Below, in pieces: positions 17,276 to 24,889 of a stretch of DNA of 30,310 nucleotides (within the stretch, counting starts at the first letter, position 1; each line of letters starts with the position of its first letter). The notes beneath the pieces are model-generated. The model worked only from the letters and a program-made list of their open reading frames with translations, ran no database searches and was not told the origin of the DNA. This DNA comes from JAICTV01 sp035634055 (GTDB lineage: Bacteria; Planctomycetota; Phycisphaerae; Tepidisphaerales; Tepidisphaeraceae). A program made the translations under genes and the position numbers. The DNA lies in contig DASQDR010000200.1 of NCBI GenBank assembly GCA_035634055.1, positions 1 through 30,310 on the forward strand, written 5' to 3'.

Positions 17276-18316
17276 ATGAAGCATCCGTGGTCCGCCGTCG
17301 TGGTCGTCGTCATCCTGCTCGCCTGCCTGTTTCCAGCGTTGGCCCGGGCGGAAGAGATAAAGATCGCCACGTACAACGTCGAGTGGTGGAGCGATTCCTT
17401 CGCGGCGCACGCGGCGACCACGCAGCCGATCAATCGCGACCCGGCGGGGAAGGAGCTGGTCCGCATCCTCCGCCGGGAGAACGACGAGGACAACTGGGAG
17501 GTGGCCCAGGTCATCCTGGACCCGAAGTTCAACCCGGACATCCTCGTGATCGAGGAGGGGCCGGACCAGTCCGACCTTCGCTTCTTCAATCGCCGGTGGC
17601 TCAACGAGGCGTACGAGACGGTGCAGACGCTGCCGAGCAATTCAGAGCGCGGGCAGGAGCTGTGCATCATGATGAAGCGCGGCTTCAAGGTCCTGGCGCG
17701 CAAGGACCAGTACCGCAACGAGCCGGACACCGCCGGCGGCAACGCGCGCGGCGGCAGGCTGTTCGCGCGCGGGCCGGTCTTCTGCCTGGTGCAGTCGCCG
17801 GGCGGATACAAATTCTGGGTGGGGGTGACGCACCAGAAGAGCAAGAACCCCGGCGTCGCGCCCGACGCCCAGGGCCGTCGACCGGCAGATGATTCGCCGG
17901 AGGTGATGCAGAAGCGCATCGAGGACAGCAAGTGGCGCAACCGCGAGGCCGCGCGCACGCACGCGATCATCAAGGAGCTGGAGCAGGCCGGGCCGGCCGA
18001 CGTCATCCTGCTGGGCGACATGAACGACGACGTCGGCCTGGACGACGCCGAGAAGCAGGCGGGCGCCGACAGCATCGCGACCCTGGTCGGCCCCCCCGCC
18101 GACGGCTTGAGCCTGGCCACGCAGCCGTTGATCGACGCGAAGAAGATCTCCTTCCACAACTACGACGACACGCGTCACCGCGAGCTGATCGACCACGCCG
18201 TGGTCACGCGCTCGATGAAGGCGCGGGTGCAGGACGTAAAGGTGATCGACGATGTCCCGCTGGCCAGGGTGGCGTCGGACCACTACCCGGTGATGGTGCG
18301 AATCAAGGCGGAATGA
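17276..18316 (+). CDS. Exported endonuclease/exonuclease/phosphatase-family protein
   Basis: A 346-residue metal-dependent phosphoesterase of the EEP (DNase I-like) superfamily, exported by an N-terminal signal peptide (hydrophobic VVVVVILLACLF, likely cleavage after ALARA, residue 25). Family motifs occur in order: ATYNVEWW with Asn34, the acidic IEEGPDQ with Glu93-Glu94, LLGDMNDD with Asp248 and Asn250, and SDHYPV with Asp335-His336. The active site therefore looks complete. The substrate could be nucleic acid, a phospholipid or an inositol phosphate; the sequence does not decide. I chose ATG 17276 because it starts the signal peptide and follows the TACAAT box. It is convergent with the histidine kinase, with 172 nt between. 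Confidence 0.88.
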   Translation: MKHPWSAVVVVVILLACLFPALARAEEIKIATYNVEWWSDSFAAHAATTQPINRDPAGKELVRILRRENDEDNWEVAQVILDPKFNPDILVIEEGPDQSDLRFFNRRWLNEAYETVQTLPSNSERGQELCIMMKRGFKVLARKDQYRNEPDTAGGNARGGRLFARGPVFCLVQSPGGYKFWVGVTHQKSKNPGVAPDAQGRRPADDSPEVMQKRIEDSKWRNREAARTHAIIKELEQAGPADVILLGDMNDDVGLDDAEKQAGADSIATLVGPPADGLSLATQPLIDAKKISFHNYDDTRHRELIDHAVVTRSMKARVQDVKVIDDVPLARVASDHYPVMVRIKAE

Positions 18317-18488
18317 GCGGACAGGTCGCGCGGCAGCAAGGCCGCCGATGGCGCAGCCCGCTCGTTTCGCCGTGTCATCGCGCGCCGCGAAAAGCCGCTT
18401 CGGAGACTGCTGGGGGAAGTGGGTCCCTCGCCCCGGGGCAGTTCGAACCCCAAGCGTGTGATCGGACGGCCCGCGTCGCGCGCTGTCG

Positions 18489-20132
18489 CTACACGTCCGA
18501 ACGCCGGCGGCGACGGTCGCGGCGGAGGGTTGGGCCGGTCGCGGCGACGGCGGCGGGCGGCGGCTCGGGGGGAGGCGATCCGACGGCGTGACGCCCCGGG
18601 ACCGCGCGGCGCGGCGGCGGCACGTCCTCGTCCCACGCGGGGAGCGGTGTTGCCTTATCAGCGGCGGCGGGTTCGGGCGGCAGCGCCAGGCGGAAGGTGG
18701 TGCCCTGGCCGGGGGTGGAGGTGACCGACAGTTCCGCCTCAAGCAGCTTGGCTGCCTGCGCGGCGATCGCCAGCCCGAGACCAACGCCCTCCTGCCCGTG
18801 CGCCTCGCCGCGGCGGAACGCCTGGAAGATTCGCTCCGCATGCTCCGGGCGAATGCCCGGGCCCTCATCGGACACCGACAGCACCCACCGGCCGGCGCGG
18901 GCGTCGGCTCCGGCGTGGGCGTCGGCGAAGGGCCGAGCGCCCTCAGCGCGGCCGTTCGATCCGCTCCCGCGCAAACCTTTTGCGGACGCCGGCGTTCCTG
19001 CCGCCGGCGGCTTCGCGTCGCCGCTTCTCGTCGCTTTGCGTTGACCGGCCGGCGCGATTGCTTGCGCCTCGACGAACCCCGCGATCCGCACGTGGCCGCG
19101 CGCGCTGGAGGTTGCCGCCTCCCCGCCGCCGGCGCTACTCGCATCGCCCGGCGTCACCGCACCGCTGCCGTTGTTGCCGGCGCCGCGCGATTTGCCGCTG
19201 CCGCTACCGCCGCCGCCGCCGCCGCTGTACTTGACGGCGTTGCCGATCAGGTTCTGGAGGACCAGGCCGACCAGTTCGGCGTCGGTGCGGGCAACGGCGC
19301 CGGCCGGGATCTCGATGGATAGCTTGAGGTGCTTGGCGGCGGCGTCGGGGGCGTGCTGGGCGGCGACGCGGGTTGCCAGGTCGCGCAGATCCACCGGCCG
19401 CGCCGCGGCGGCGGCGCGGTCGCGCGGGCCCTTGCGCAGGCGCTCGTGCTCGAGCAGGCGGCGCATGCCGTCCAAGGTCTCGCGGATCGCCCGCTGGGCC
19501 GCGTCCAATTGTCCGCCGGCGGCGGGGACGGCGGTCGCGCACTCGGCGTGGCCCGTCAGCTCCGCCCGCAGCAGCTTCAGCGTCAGCATCACCGCCGCCA
19601 GGTGGTTTTGCAGGTCGTGCGAGAGGAACGCCAGGTACTTCAGCTCGCGCTCCGCCGCCGCCCGCAGCGCGATCTTCTGCTCCTCGACCAGTGCCACGGA
19701 CGACTGCTGGAGCATCACGTCGAGCGTGGCGTGGAGCGCGGCCGCCTCCGCCGGCTCGAGCTGCCGCCCCAGCTCCAGCTCGGCGCGGGCAACCACCACG
19801 CCGCGGAGCAGGCGGTCCTCCTGCATCAGTTCGGTCAGGTCGTAGCGCTGGCGGAAGCGCGTCAGCCCCTGCACCGGGGCGCGCTCCAGCAGGCGGGTGA
19901 TCTGCCGCGGGTCGGACGAGCGGATCGCCTCGGCGACGGCGGCGAGGATCCTGGGGACCGTGTCCTTCACCTCTTCCACCGTCAGCCCGTCCACGTGCGG
20001 CAGCGCCTCGCGCACGGCCGCTTCCCATTCCGCCACCGCGTCATCGATCGAGGCGCAGATGGCGTCGGCCAAGTCGGGGAAACCCTGGTGGGTGAGCTGG
20101 GCGATGAGGGGATTGCTCGTCAGCGTGTTCAT
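18489..20132 (-). CDS. Soluble orphan sensor histidine kinase with RsbRD-like N-terminus
   Basis: A 547-residue cytoplasmic two-component kinase without membrane segments. Residues about 8-150 form a helical domain resembling the RsbRD N-terminal domain. The H-box is LAFLSHDLQNHLAAV with phospho-acceptor His172, the N-box LVLQNLIGNAVKYS (290-303), the G1 box SDEGPGI (421-427) and the G2 box GVGLGLAIA (449-457). Between N and G1 lies an unusual Gly/Ser/Ala-rich insertion of about 110 residues (about 304-413, nt 18894-19223), where kinases normally have a short loop. The Pro/Arg-rich tail from about 485 looks disordered. ATG 20132 follows AAGGGCT (20137-20143); the longer frame to 20267 lacks signals. 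No response regulator gene is adjacent, so the partner is unknown. Confidence 0.88.
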   Translation of the reverse strand: MNTLTSNPLIAQLTHQGFPDLADAICASIDDAVAEWEAAVREALPHVDGLTVEEVKDTVPRILAAVAEAIRSSDPRQITRLLERAPVQGLTRFRQRYDLTELMQEDRLLRGVVVARAELELGRQLEPAEAAALHATLDVMLQQSSVALVEEQKIALRAAAERELKYLAFLSHDLQNHLAAVMLTLKLLRAELTGHAECATAVPAAGGQLDAAQRAIRETLDGMRRLLEHERLRKGPRDRAAAAARPVDLRDLATRVAAQHAPDAAAKHLKLSIEIPAGAVARTDAELVGLVLQNLIGNAVKYSGGGGGGSGSGKSRGAGNNGSGAVTPGDASSAGGGEAATSSARGHVRIAGFVEAQAIAPAGQRKATRSGDAKPPAAGTPASAKGLRGSGSNGRAEGARPFADAHAGADARAGRWVLSVSDEGPGIRPEHAERIFQAFRRGEAHGQEGVGLGLAIAAQAAKLLEAELSVTSTPGQGTTFRLALPPEPAAADKATPLPAWDEDVPPPRRAVPGRHAVGSPPPEPPPAAVAATGPTLRRDRRRRRSDV

Positions 20133-20433
20133 GGCGAGCCCTTGCTTAGTCGGCCAATTGCCCAAAATGATCTGCGGGCGGCCCCGCGCGCTTCCGACTT
20201 TCGGCACTGTCGCGAGAGGAACGGATGGTGGGGCCAAGCCGAAACCCCTAGAGCTTAAGCGAGCCATACCACTTTCGCGCGTGCATTATTTTTTTTTGCC
20301 GCCGGACCCGCTCAGATCACAACCCCATGCAGCTTGTGCTCCATCCTGTGCGGGCACTCCTCGCCGCGCCGCCCGCGGTGCGCCGGCCGGCCGTGACAGC
20401 CCGCCGCCGCACGAGCATAATCCGCCGCGAACC
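20133..20433. other. Divergent kinase / ABC permease intergenic region
   Basis: About 300 nt that is less GC-rich than its surroundings, with a nine-T run at 20289-20297 preceded by CATTA. The run is not preceded by a stable hairpin, so I do not call a terminator; an AT-rich promoter element is possible. CATAAT at 20416-20421, 12 nt before ATG 20434, is a candidate -10 box for the permease gene. Confidence 0.4.
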
Positions 20434-21234
20434 ATGCACCCGGCGTTATCGCTCTGTCATCGCGAGCTCGTCCGCTTCCTGCGGCAGCGGCACCGCATCA
20501 TCGGTGCCCTGGCCACGCCGGTGGTCTTCTGGCTGCTCATCGGGGCGGGCATGGGGCGGAGCTTCCGGTCGGACGCGCCGGGCGGGGAACATTACCTGCA
20601 TTACTTCTTCCCCGGCACGGTGGTGATGATCCTGCTGTTCACGGCGATCTTCAGCACCATCTCGGTGATCGAGGATCGCCGCGAGGGGTTCCTGCAGGGC
20701 GTGCTGGTCGCGCCGGTGAGCCGGACGTCGATCGTGCTGGGGAAGATCCTCGGCGGGACGGTGCTGGCGTTCGGGCAAGGGGTGTTGTTCCTGCTGCTGG
20801 CGCCGGTAATCGGGATCCGCCTGTCGCTGGCGTCGGTCGCGCTGGTCCTGGTGACGATGTTCGTGGTCGCATTCGCACTGACGGCGCTCGGCTTGTGCAT
20901 CGCCTGGCGGATGACCTCGACGCAAGGGTTCCACGCGGTGATGAACTTGTTCCTGATGCCGATGTGGTTCCTGTCGGGCGCGCTCTTCCCGCTGGCCGGG
21001 GCGTGGGTGGGACTGCGCTGGGTGATGCGGCTGAACCCCCTCACCTACGGCCTGGCGGCGCTGCGGCGGGCGATGTACCTGGGCGACGCTTCGGCGGGCG
21101 CGGGCGGCGCGGGCAGCGCGGGCGGCGTGCCCGGGCTGGGCGTGAGCTTCGCGGTGAGCGTGGCCTTCGCGCTGGTGATGTTTGTCGCAGCCTGGCGCGT
21201 GGCTACCGGCGCGAGCCGGGCGGACCTAGAATGA
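20434..21234 (+). CDS. ABC-2 type transporter permease
   Basis: A 266-residue inner-membrane permease with six hydrophobic segments and the ABC-2 layout: cytoplasmic N-terminus RELVRFLRQRHRIIGALATP, the FFPGTVVMILLFTAIF region, and the SVIEDRREGFLQGVLVAPVS coupling segment before TM3. The loop after LNPLTYGLAALRRAMYLGD is expanded by three in-frame copies of a 9-bp repeat (21100-21126) encoding AGG-AGS-AGG. The ATP-binding subunit is not encoded next to it in this window. It is followed 7 nt later by SCO1, then DUF420; in related clusters such exporters sit with cytochrome oxidase assembly genes, so a role in oxidase maturation is plausible but inferred. The longer upstream frame is rejected because ATG 20434 begins the recognisable domain. 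Confidence 0.88.
   Translation: MHPALSLCHRELVRFLRQRHRIIGALATPVVFWLLIGAGMGRSFRSDAPGGEHYLHYFFPGTVVMILLFTAIFSTISVIEDRREGFLQGVLVAPVSRTSIVLGKILGGTVLAFGQGVLFLLLAPVIGIRLSLASVALVLVTMFVVAFALTALGLCIAWRMTSTQGFHAVMNLFLMPMWFLSGALFPLAGAWVGLRWVMRLNPLTYGLAALRRAMYLGDASAGAGGAGSAGGVPGLGVSFAVSVAFALVMFVAAWRVATGASRADLE
21100..21126 (+). repeat. Three in-frame copies of the 9-bp GCGGGCGGC unit in the permease gene
   Basis: The copies read GCGGGCGGC, GCGGGCAGC, GCGGGCGGC in the codon frame and encode AGG, AGS, AGG in a non-membrane loop. The unit is the same as in the intergenic arrays at 14269-14389. Confidence 0.75.
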
Positions 21235-21241
21235 CCGGCAG

Positions 21242-21853
21242 ATGAAACCCGCCCAAAAAGTTCTCACCACCATCCTCTGGGCCCTGACCGTGCTGATCAT
21301 GGTCAGCGTGATCGGGGCCGGCCTTTGGCGAAAGGGACAGCGCGAGCTGCCGGACCTGGGCGCCGCCCCGGCGTTCGAGCTGACCGACCAGGACGACCGC
21401 CCGGTCACGCTGGCGTCGCTCAGGGGCAAGCCGTTCGTCGGCAACTTCGTCTTCACCCGCTGCGGCGGTCCGTGCCCGATGATGACGTCGAAGATGGCGA
21501 CGCTCCAGAAGACCCTGCCCGCCCCGGACCTCCAGTTCCTCAGCATCAGCGTCGACCCCGCCACCGACACGCCCGCGGTGCTCAAGGCGTACGCGGGGAA
21601 GTACGGCGCCGATGAGTCGCGCTGGAAGTTCCTGACCGGCGCGCCCGACGCGGTCTACGCGACCGCCCGCGGCTTCTTCCTGACCGCCCTGCCGGCCAAC
21701 GACAAGAACCCGATCATCCACGACGAGCGCTTCGTGCTGGTCGACGCCACGGGCAAGATCCGCGGCTACTACCACAGCAACAACGAGGCGGAAGTCGCCC
21801 GCCTCAAGCAGGACGCGGTCGTCCTGGCCGAAGACGCGGCGACGAGCAGGTAG
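21242..21853 (+). CDS. SCO1/SenC-family copper chaperone / thiol oxidoreductase
   Basis: A 203-residue membrane-anchored protein that delivers copper to, or reduces, the CuA site of cytochrome c oxidase on the outer face of the membrane. Residues 8-29 are the single anchor. The thioredoxin-like domain has the copper-binding CGGPCP with Cys74 and Cys78 (CxxxC), and the distal ligand His160 in IIHDERFVLVD. All three ligands are present. It starts 7 nt after the permease stop codon, with TAGAAT (21227-21232) overlapping that stop, so either co-transcription or its own promoter is possible. DUF420 follows 164 nt downstream after a long inverted repeat. The oxidase subunits are not in the window. 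Confidence 0.93.
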   Translation: MKPAQKVLTTILWALTVLIMVSVIGAGLWRKGQRELPDLGAAPAFELTDQDDRPVTLASLRGKPFVGNFVFTRCGGPCPMMTSKMATLQKTLPAPDLQFLSISVDPATDTPAVLKAYAGKYGADESRWKFLTGAPDAVYATARGFFLTALPANDKNPIIHDERFVLVDATGKIRGYYHSNNEAEVARLKQDAVVLAEDAATSR

Positions 21854-21862
21854 TTCAGTTTG

Positions 21863-22003
21863 AACCGCGGATGAACGCGGAAGATGAAGAGAGTGAACCA
21901 CGAATGGACACGAATAAGAGAACGTCCGTTTCGCCTCGCTTCCCATTCGTGTCCATTGGTGTCCATTCGTGGTTCACTCTCTGATCCGCGTTCATCTGCG
22001 GTT
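21863..22003. repeat. Long imperfect inverted repeat between SCO1 and DUF420 genes
   Basis: The left arm (21863-21915: AACCGCGGATGAACGCGGA ... AGAGAGTGAACCACGAATGG, ACACGAAT) and the right arm (21945-22003) are near reverse complements around a 29-nt centre. Matching blocks include AACCGC, GATGAACGCGGA and AGAGAGTGAACCACGAATGG; the right arm has about 11 extra nt from a second ATGGACAC-type unit. The arms are much less GC-rich than the flanks and have the character of interspersed CACGAATGGACACGAAT repeats found in several environmental bacterial genomes (from memory, not searched). Transcribed, it would form a very stable hairpin in the leader of DUF420. Confidence 0.85.
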
Positions 22004-22017
22004 TACCTCTAATCATC

Positions 22018-22584
22018 ATGGACGCGACGCAGCAGCTTCAGATTCCCGCGCTTCGTTCGATCGGCAGCGGCAAGGCGATGGCGGTCATCGTCGGGCTGAC
22101 GCTGGCGGCGACGGCGTTCCTGTTCTGGCTGATCCGGGCCAAGCCGGCGGTCACGCAGGGGTCGGCGATCGTGGCGGCCATCCCGGCGGTCAACGCCTTT
22201 TTCAACGCGACGGCGGCGGGGTTCATCGTGGCGGCGTACGTGGCGGTGCGGCGCAAGCAGTACGACCGCCACGTCCGGCTGATGCTGGTGGCGCTGGCGT
22301 CGTCGGCGATCTTCCTCGTCGGCTACATCGCCTACCACGCCGCCACCGTCGAGCAGCGCTTCGCCGGGCAGGGGCTGATCCGCCCGGTCTACTTCTTCAT
22401 CCTGATCACCCACATCGTGCTGGCGCCGATCTGCCTGCTGATGGTGCTGACCAGCCTGTGGCTCTCCCTGGCCGGCCGGCTGGCGACGCACCGGCGGGTG
22501 TCGCGCTGGACGCTGCCGATCTGGCTGTACGTGTCGGTGACCGGGGTCTTGATCTTCGCGATGCTCAAGCTCGTGAACGGGTGA
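22018..22584 (+). CDS. DUF420 / CtaM-like membrane protein
   Basis: A 188-residue integral membrane protein with about five hydrophobic segments, of the DUF420 family. In Gram-positive bacteria the DUF420 protein CtaM is needed to assemble the aa3-type haem-copper oxidase. Typical segments seen are PAVNAFFNATAAGFIVAAYV, RRKQYDRHVRLMLVALASS, the GYIAYHA motif, and FFILITHIVLAPICL. The conserved His residues in DRHVRLM, YIAYHA and LITHIVLA are present and could bind haem or metal (inference). ATG 22018 starts the conserved domain; no Shine-Dalgarno sequence is visible, and the long inverted repeat ends 14 nt upstream. It sits between SCO1 and a small CxxC protein, which supports an oxidase-assembly role. 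Confidence 0.9.
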   Translation: MDATQQLQIPALRSIGSGKAMAVIVGLTLAATAFLFWLIRAKPAVTQGSAIVAAIPAVNAFFNATAAGFIVAAYVAVRRKQYDRHVRLMLVALASSAIFLVGYIAYHAATVEQRFAGQGLIRPVYFFILITHIVLAPICLLMVLTSLWLSLAGRLATHRRVSRWTLPIWLYVSVTGVLIFAMLKLVNG

Positions 22585-22677
22585 CGGGGCGATCCGGCCG
22601 GCGCCTCTCCGCCCCTTCGCTTCCTCACCCATTGATCCTTCCCCCGTGCGATGGGCGCCGATAGCATGAGGGCCGCC

Positions 22678-22956
22678 ATGACGCGCTGGACCACCCTCGT
22701 CGCCGCCGCCCTCACGTTCGCCCTCCAGGCGGTGGCGATCGCTTGCCCGATGTGCAAGGAATCGGTGCCGAGCAGCGACGCGCAGGCGGCGGGCGGGGTG
22801 CCATCGGGGTTCAACAACAGCATCTACCTGATGCTGGCGGCGCTGGTGGGCGTGCTGGGAATGGTGGCGTTCACGCTGGTGAAGGGCGCCCGCGGGTCCG
22901 CCGCGGCGCGGCACGACGGGCGGCACGAGGGGCGGCGCGGGTTCCCGCTCCCCTGA
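22678..22956 (+). CDS. Small exported CxxC membrane protein of the oxidase-assembly cluster
   Basis: A 92-residue protein of unassigned function. Residues 1-22 form a signal peptide (TLVAAALTFALQAVAI), immediately followed by ACPMCKESVPSSDAQ with a CPMC (CxxC) motif, then GFNNSIYLMLAALVGVLGMVAFTLV, a membrane helix, and a basic tail. The mature protein would place two cysteines at the start of a short exported loop, suited to thiol exchange or to metal or haem binding (inference). It lies 94 nt after DUF420 on the same strand. ATG 22678 is preferred because it begins the signal peptide; ATG 22666 and 22651 are in frame. TAGCAT at 22662-22667 is a possible -10 box. Confidence 0.75.
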   Translation: MTRWTTLVAAALTFALQAVAIACPMCKESVPSSDAQAAGGVPSGFNNSIYLMLAALVGVLGMVAFTLVKGARGSAAARHDGRHEGRRGFPLP

Positions 22957-23012
22957 GGTTCGCGACCGCCTCCGCCGGCTTCGCCCGGTGACGGGCGCCG
23001 GGCGGCGACGCG

Positions 23013-23040
23013 TTGAAGTTCCGACTCCTTTTCCGATAAT
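23013..23040 (+). promoter_or_regulatory. Sigma-70-like promoter of the malate dehydrogenase gene
   Basis: TTGAAG (23013-23018) and GATAAT (23035-23040) are separated by 16 nt, the best -35/-10 pair in the window. The predicted leader is about 84 nt. Confidence 0.6.
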
Positions 23041-23130
23041 CGCGCCGTCGGCGCCGCCCCGCCGTGTCAGCGGGTTGCGCGCGCCGCTCCGCGCCACAGT
23101 CGCTTGCCAGCGAGAAAGTTGAACGCCGCC

Positions 23131-24117
23131 ATGAAGCAGCCCATCCGAGTCGCCATCACCGGCCCCGCGGGGCAGATCGGTTACGCCCTGGTCTTCCGCA
23201 TCGCCTCCGGGCAGATGTTCGGGCCCGACCAGCCGGTCATCCTCCAGATGATCGAGGTGCCGGTGGAGAAGGCGATGAACGCGCTCAAGGGCGTCGCCAT
23301 GGAGCTGGAGGACTGCGCCTTCCCGCTCTTGCAGGACATGGTGCTGACCAGCGATCCGAACGTCGGCTTCAAGGATGCCAACTGGTCGCTGCTGGTCGGC
23401 GCCAAGCCGCGCGGGCCGGGGATGGAGCGGGCGGACCTGCTGAAGGACAATGGCAAGATCTTCACCGAGCAGGGGCAGATCATCGACCGCGTGGCCGCGC
23501 ACGACGCGCGCGTGGCGGTGGTGGGCAACCCGGCGAACACCAACTGCATGATCGCCGCCAGCGTCGCCCGCCGGCTGCCGCCGGAGCGCTTCACCGCCAT
23601 GGTGCGGCTGGACCAGAACCGCGCGGTCTCGCAGCTTGCCAAGAAGGCGGGCGTGGCGACGACGGCGGTCAGCGACGTCTTCATCTTCGGCAACCACAGC
23701 CCAACGATGTTCAGCGCGTTCCACCTGGCCAAGATCAACGGCAAGCCGGTGCCGGAAAAGATCGGCCACGCGGAGTGGCTGCGCGGGGAGTTCCAGGAGA
23801 CGGTGGGCAAGCGCGGCGCGGCGATCATCGCCGCCCGCGGCGCCAGCAGCGCCGCGTCCGCCGCCAACGCGCTGGTCGACCACGTGCGCGACCTGGTCAC
23901 GCCCGGCAAGGTCCACAGCATCGCCGTCAAGAGCAACGGGGAGTACGGCTTCGATCCCGACGTCTGGGCCGGCATGCCCGTGAAGACCACCACCGCCGGC
24001 AGCTACGAGGTCATCAAGGGCCTGCCCATGGACGACTTCGCCAAGGCAAAGATCGCCGCGACCAACAAGGAACTGGTCGAGGAGCGCGAGGCGGTGAAGG
24101 GGATGCTGGGGAGGTAG
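23131..24117 (+). CDS. mdh: Malate dehydrogenase
   Basis: A 328-residue cytoplasmic enzyme interconverting malate and oxaloacetate with NAD(H) in the TCA cycle, of the type sharing a fold with eukaryotic cytosolic MDH. The Rossmann motif is VAITGPAGQIGYAL (7-20). The substrate loop GAKPRGPGMER gives Arg94 and Arg100, LDQNRA holds Asp161 and Arg164, and GNHSPTMF holds the catalytic His189. All key residues are intact and the length is normal. ATG 23131 is chosen because it directly begins the family N-terminus (KQPIRVAITGPAG); the frame extends 9 codons upstream to a TTG. A clear promoter precedes it. The YajQ gene follows 71 nt later and has its own -10-like box. Confidence 0.96.
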   Translation: MKQPIRVAITGPAGQIGYALVFRIASGQMFGPDQPVILQMIEVPVEKAMNALKGVAMELEDCAFPLLQDMVLTSDPNVGFKDANWSLLVGAKPRGPGMERADLLKDNGKIFTEQGQIIDRVAAHDARVAVVGNPANTNCMIAASVARRLPPERFTAMVRLDQNRAVSQLAKKAGVATTAVSDVFIFGNHSPTMFSAFHLAKINGKPVPEKIGHAEWLRGEFQETVGKRGAAIIAARGASSAASAANALVDHVRDLVTPGKVHSIAVKSNGEYGFDPDVWAGMPVKTTTAGSYEVIKGLPMDDFAKAKIAATNKELVEEREAVKGMLGR

Positions 24118-24176
24118 GCGCATCCCCGTGCTCAAGGCGGGCCGAGGTGAGCCTGCTCGTCGACGACCTCTTGCCG

Positions 24177-24182
24177 TAGACT
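24177..24182 (+). promoter_or_regulatory. TAGACT -10-like box, probable leaderless promoter
   Basis: TAGACT ends 6 nt before ATG 24189, with no Shine-Dalgarno sequence between. The geometry matches the boxes before the genes at 3803, 17276, 25652 and 29739. Confidence 0.4.
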
Positions 24183-24188
24183 TCTCCC

Positions 24189-24686
24189 ATGCCTTCCGAC
24201 GCCTCCTTCGACATCGTCTCCGAGCTCGACCTCCAGGAGATGGACAACGCCGTCAACCAGGCCCAGAAGGAGATCGCCACGCGCTACGATTTCAAGGGGA
24301 CGGCCGCGTCGGTGGAGTTCGACCGCAAGGCCAAGGAGCTGACCTTCACCGCCGACGCCGAGCAGCAGCTCGACGCGGTGCGCAAGGTGATCGTCGAGAA
24401 GATGATCAAGCGCGGCGTCGACCCCAAGGCGCTGGACCCGCAGAAGGTCGAGCAGGCGACGCACAAGACCGTCCGGCAGAAGCTCAAGCTCAAGAGCGGG
24501 ATCGACAAGGACACCGCCAAGACGATCCAGAAGCAGATCAAGGAGCTGAAGCTGAAGGTGAACGCGTCCATCCAGGGCGAGGCGCTGCGGGTCAGCGGCG
24601 CGAAGCGTGACGACCTTCAGGCCGTGATCGCCTCGCTGAAGGCGAATCCGCCCGGCATTCCGCTTCAGTTCACGAACTACCGCTAA
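24189..24686 (+). CDS. yajQ: YajQ-family nucleotide/cyclic-di-GMP-binding protein
   Basis: A 165-residue cytoplasmic protein of the YajQ family, members of which bind cyclic di-GMP or nucleotides and modulate gene expression. The sequence has the family layout of two ferredoxin-like lobes: SFDIVSELDLQEMDNAVNQA and IATRYDFKGT at the N-terminus, the Lys-rich KLKSGIDKDTAKTIQKQIKE in the middle, and the hallmark ending PLQFTNYR. It is full length. No Shine-Dalgarno sequence is seen; a TAGACT box sits 6 nt upstream. A GC hairpin follows the stop codon. Its operator or partner protein is not in the window, and whether this member binds cyclic di-GMP cannot be told from the sequence. Confidence 0.96.
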   Translation: MPSDASFDIVSELDLQEMDNAVNQAQKEIATRYDFKGTAASVEFDRKAKELTFTADAEQQLDAVRKVIVEKMIKRGVDPKALDPQKVEQATHKTVRQKLKLKSGIDKDTAKTIQKQIKELKLKVNASIQGEALRVSGAKRDDLQAVIASLKANPPGIPLQFTNYR

Positions 24687-24688
24687 AG

Positions 24689-24713
24689 GCGGCCCGGCAC
24701 CCCCCCGGGCCGC
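24689..24713 (+). terminator. GC hairpin after yajQ, possible terminator
   Basis: GCGGCCCGG (24689-24697) and CCGGGCCGC (24705-24713) form a perfect 9-bp stem with a 7-nt C-rich loop directly after the stop codon. No T-run follows, so it may stop transcription inefficiently or act as an mRNA 3' stabiliser. Confidence 0.5.
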
Positions 24714-24889
24714 TCCACCCTCAACAGCTTCGGGCTCGCCGTGCCTTCAGCAGCCGCGCTGCACCCCGGCGCCCGCCGGCGGGCTCAGTCCTGCTGTTGC
24801 CTATCTCAAGCAATCAAAGGCGTTTCCGGTTATTGCGGATCGATCGCTTGGCACGCTTGGGGGCGACCCCCCGCCCGGACCACCCTGCC

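Noticed and set aside
18417..18465. tRNA-like T-arm (GGGGCAGTTCGAACCCC) between the EEP-family and kinase genes
   Set aside because: The GTTCGAA loop is there, but the proper five-pair T-stem does not form, and I could not find matching acceptor, D and anticodon arms upstream.
20281..20300. Nine-T run as a possible intrinsic terminator
   Set aside because: No stable hairpin directly precedes it on either strand, and it lies between divergent genes, where no terminator is needed.
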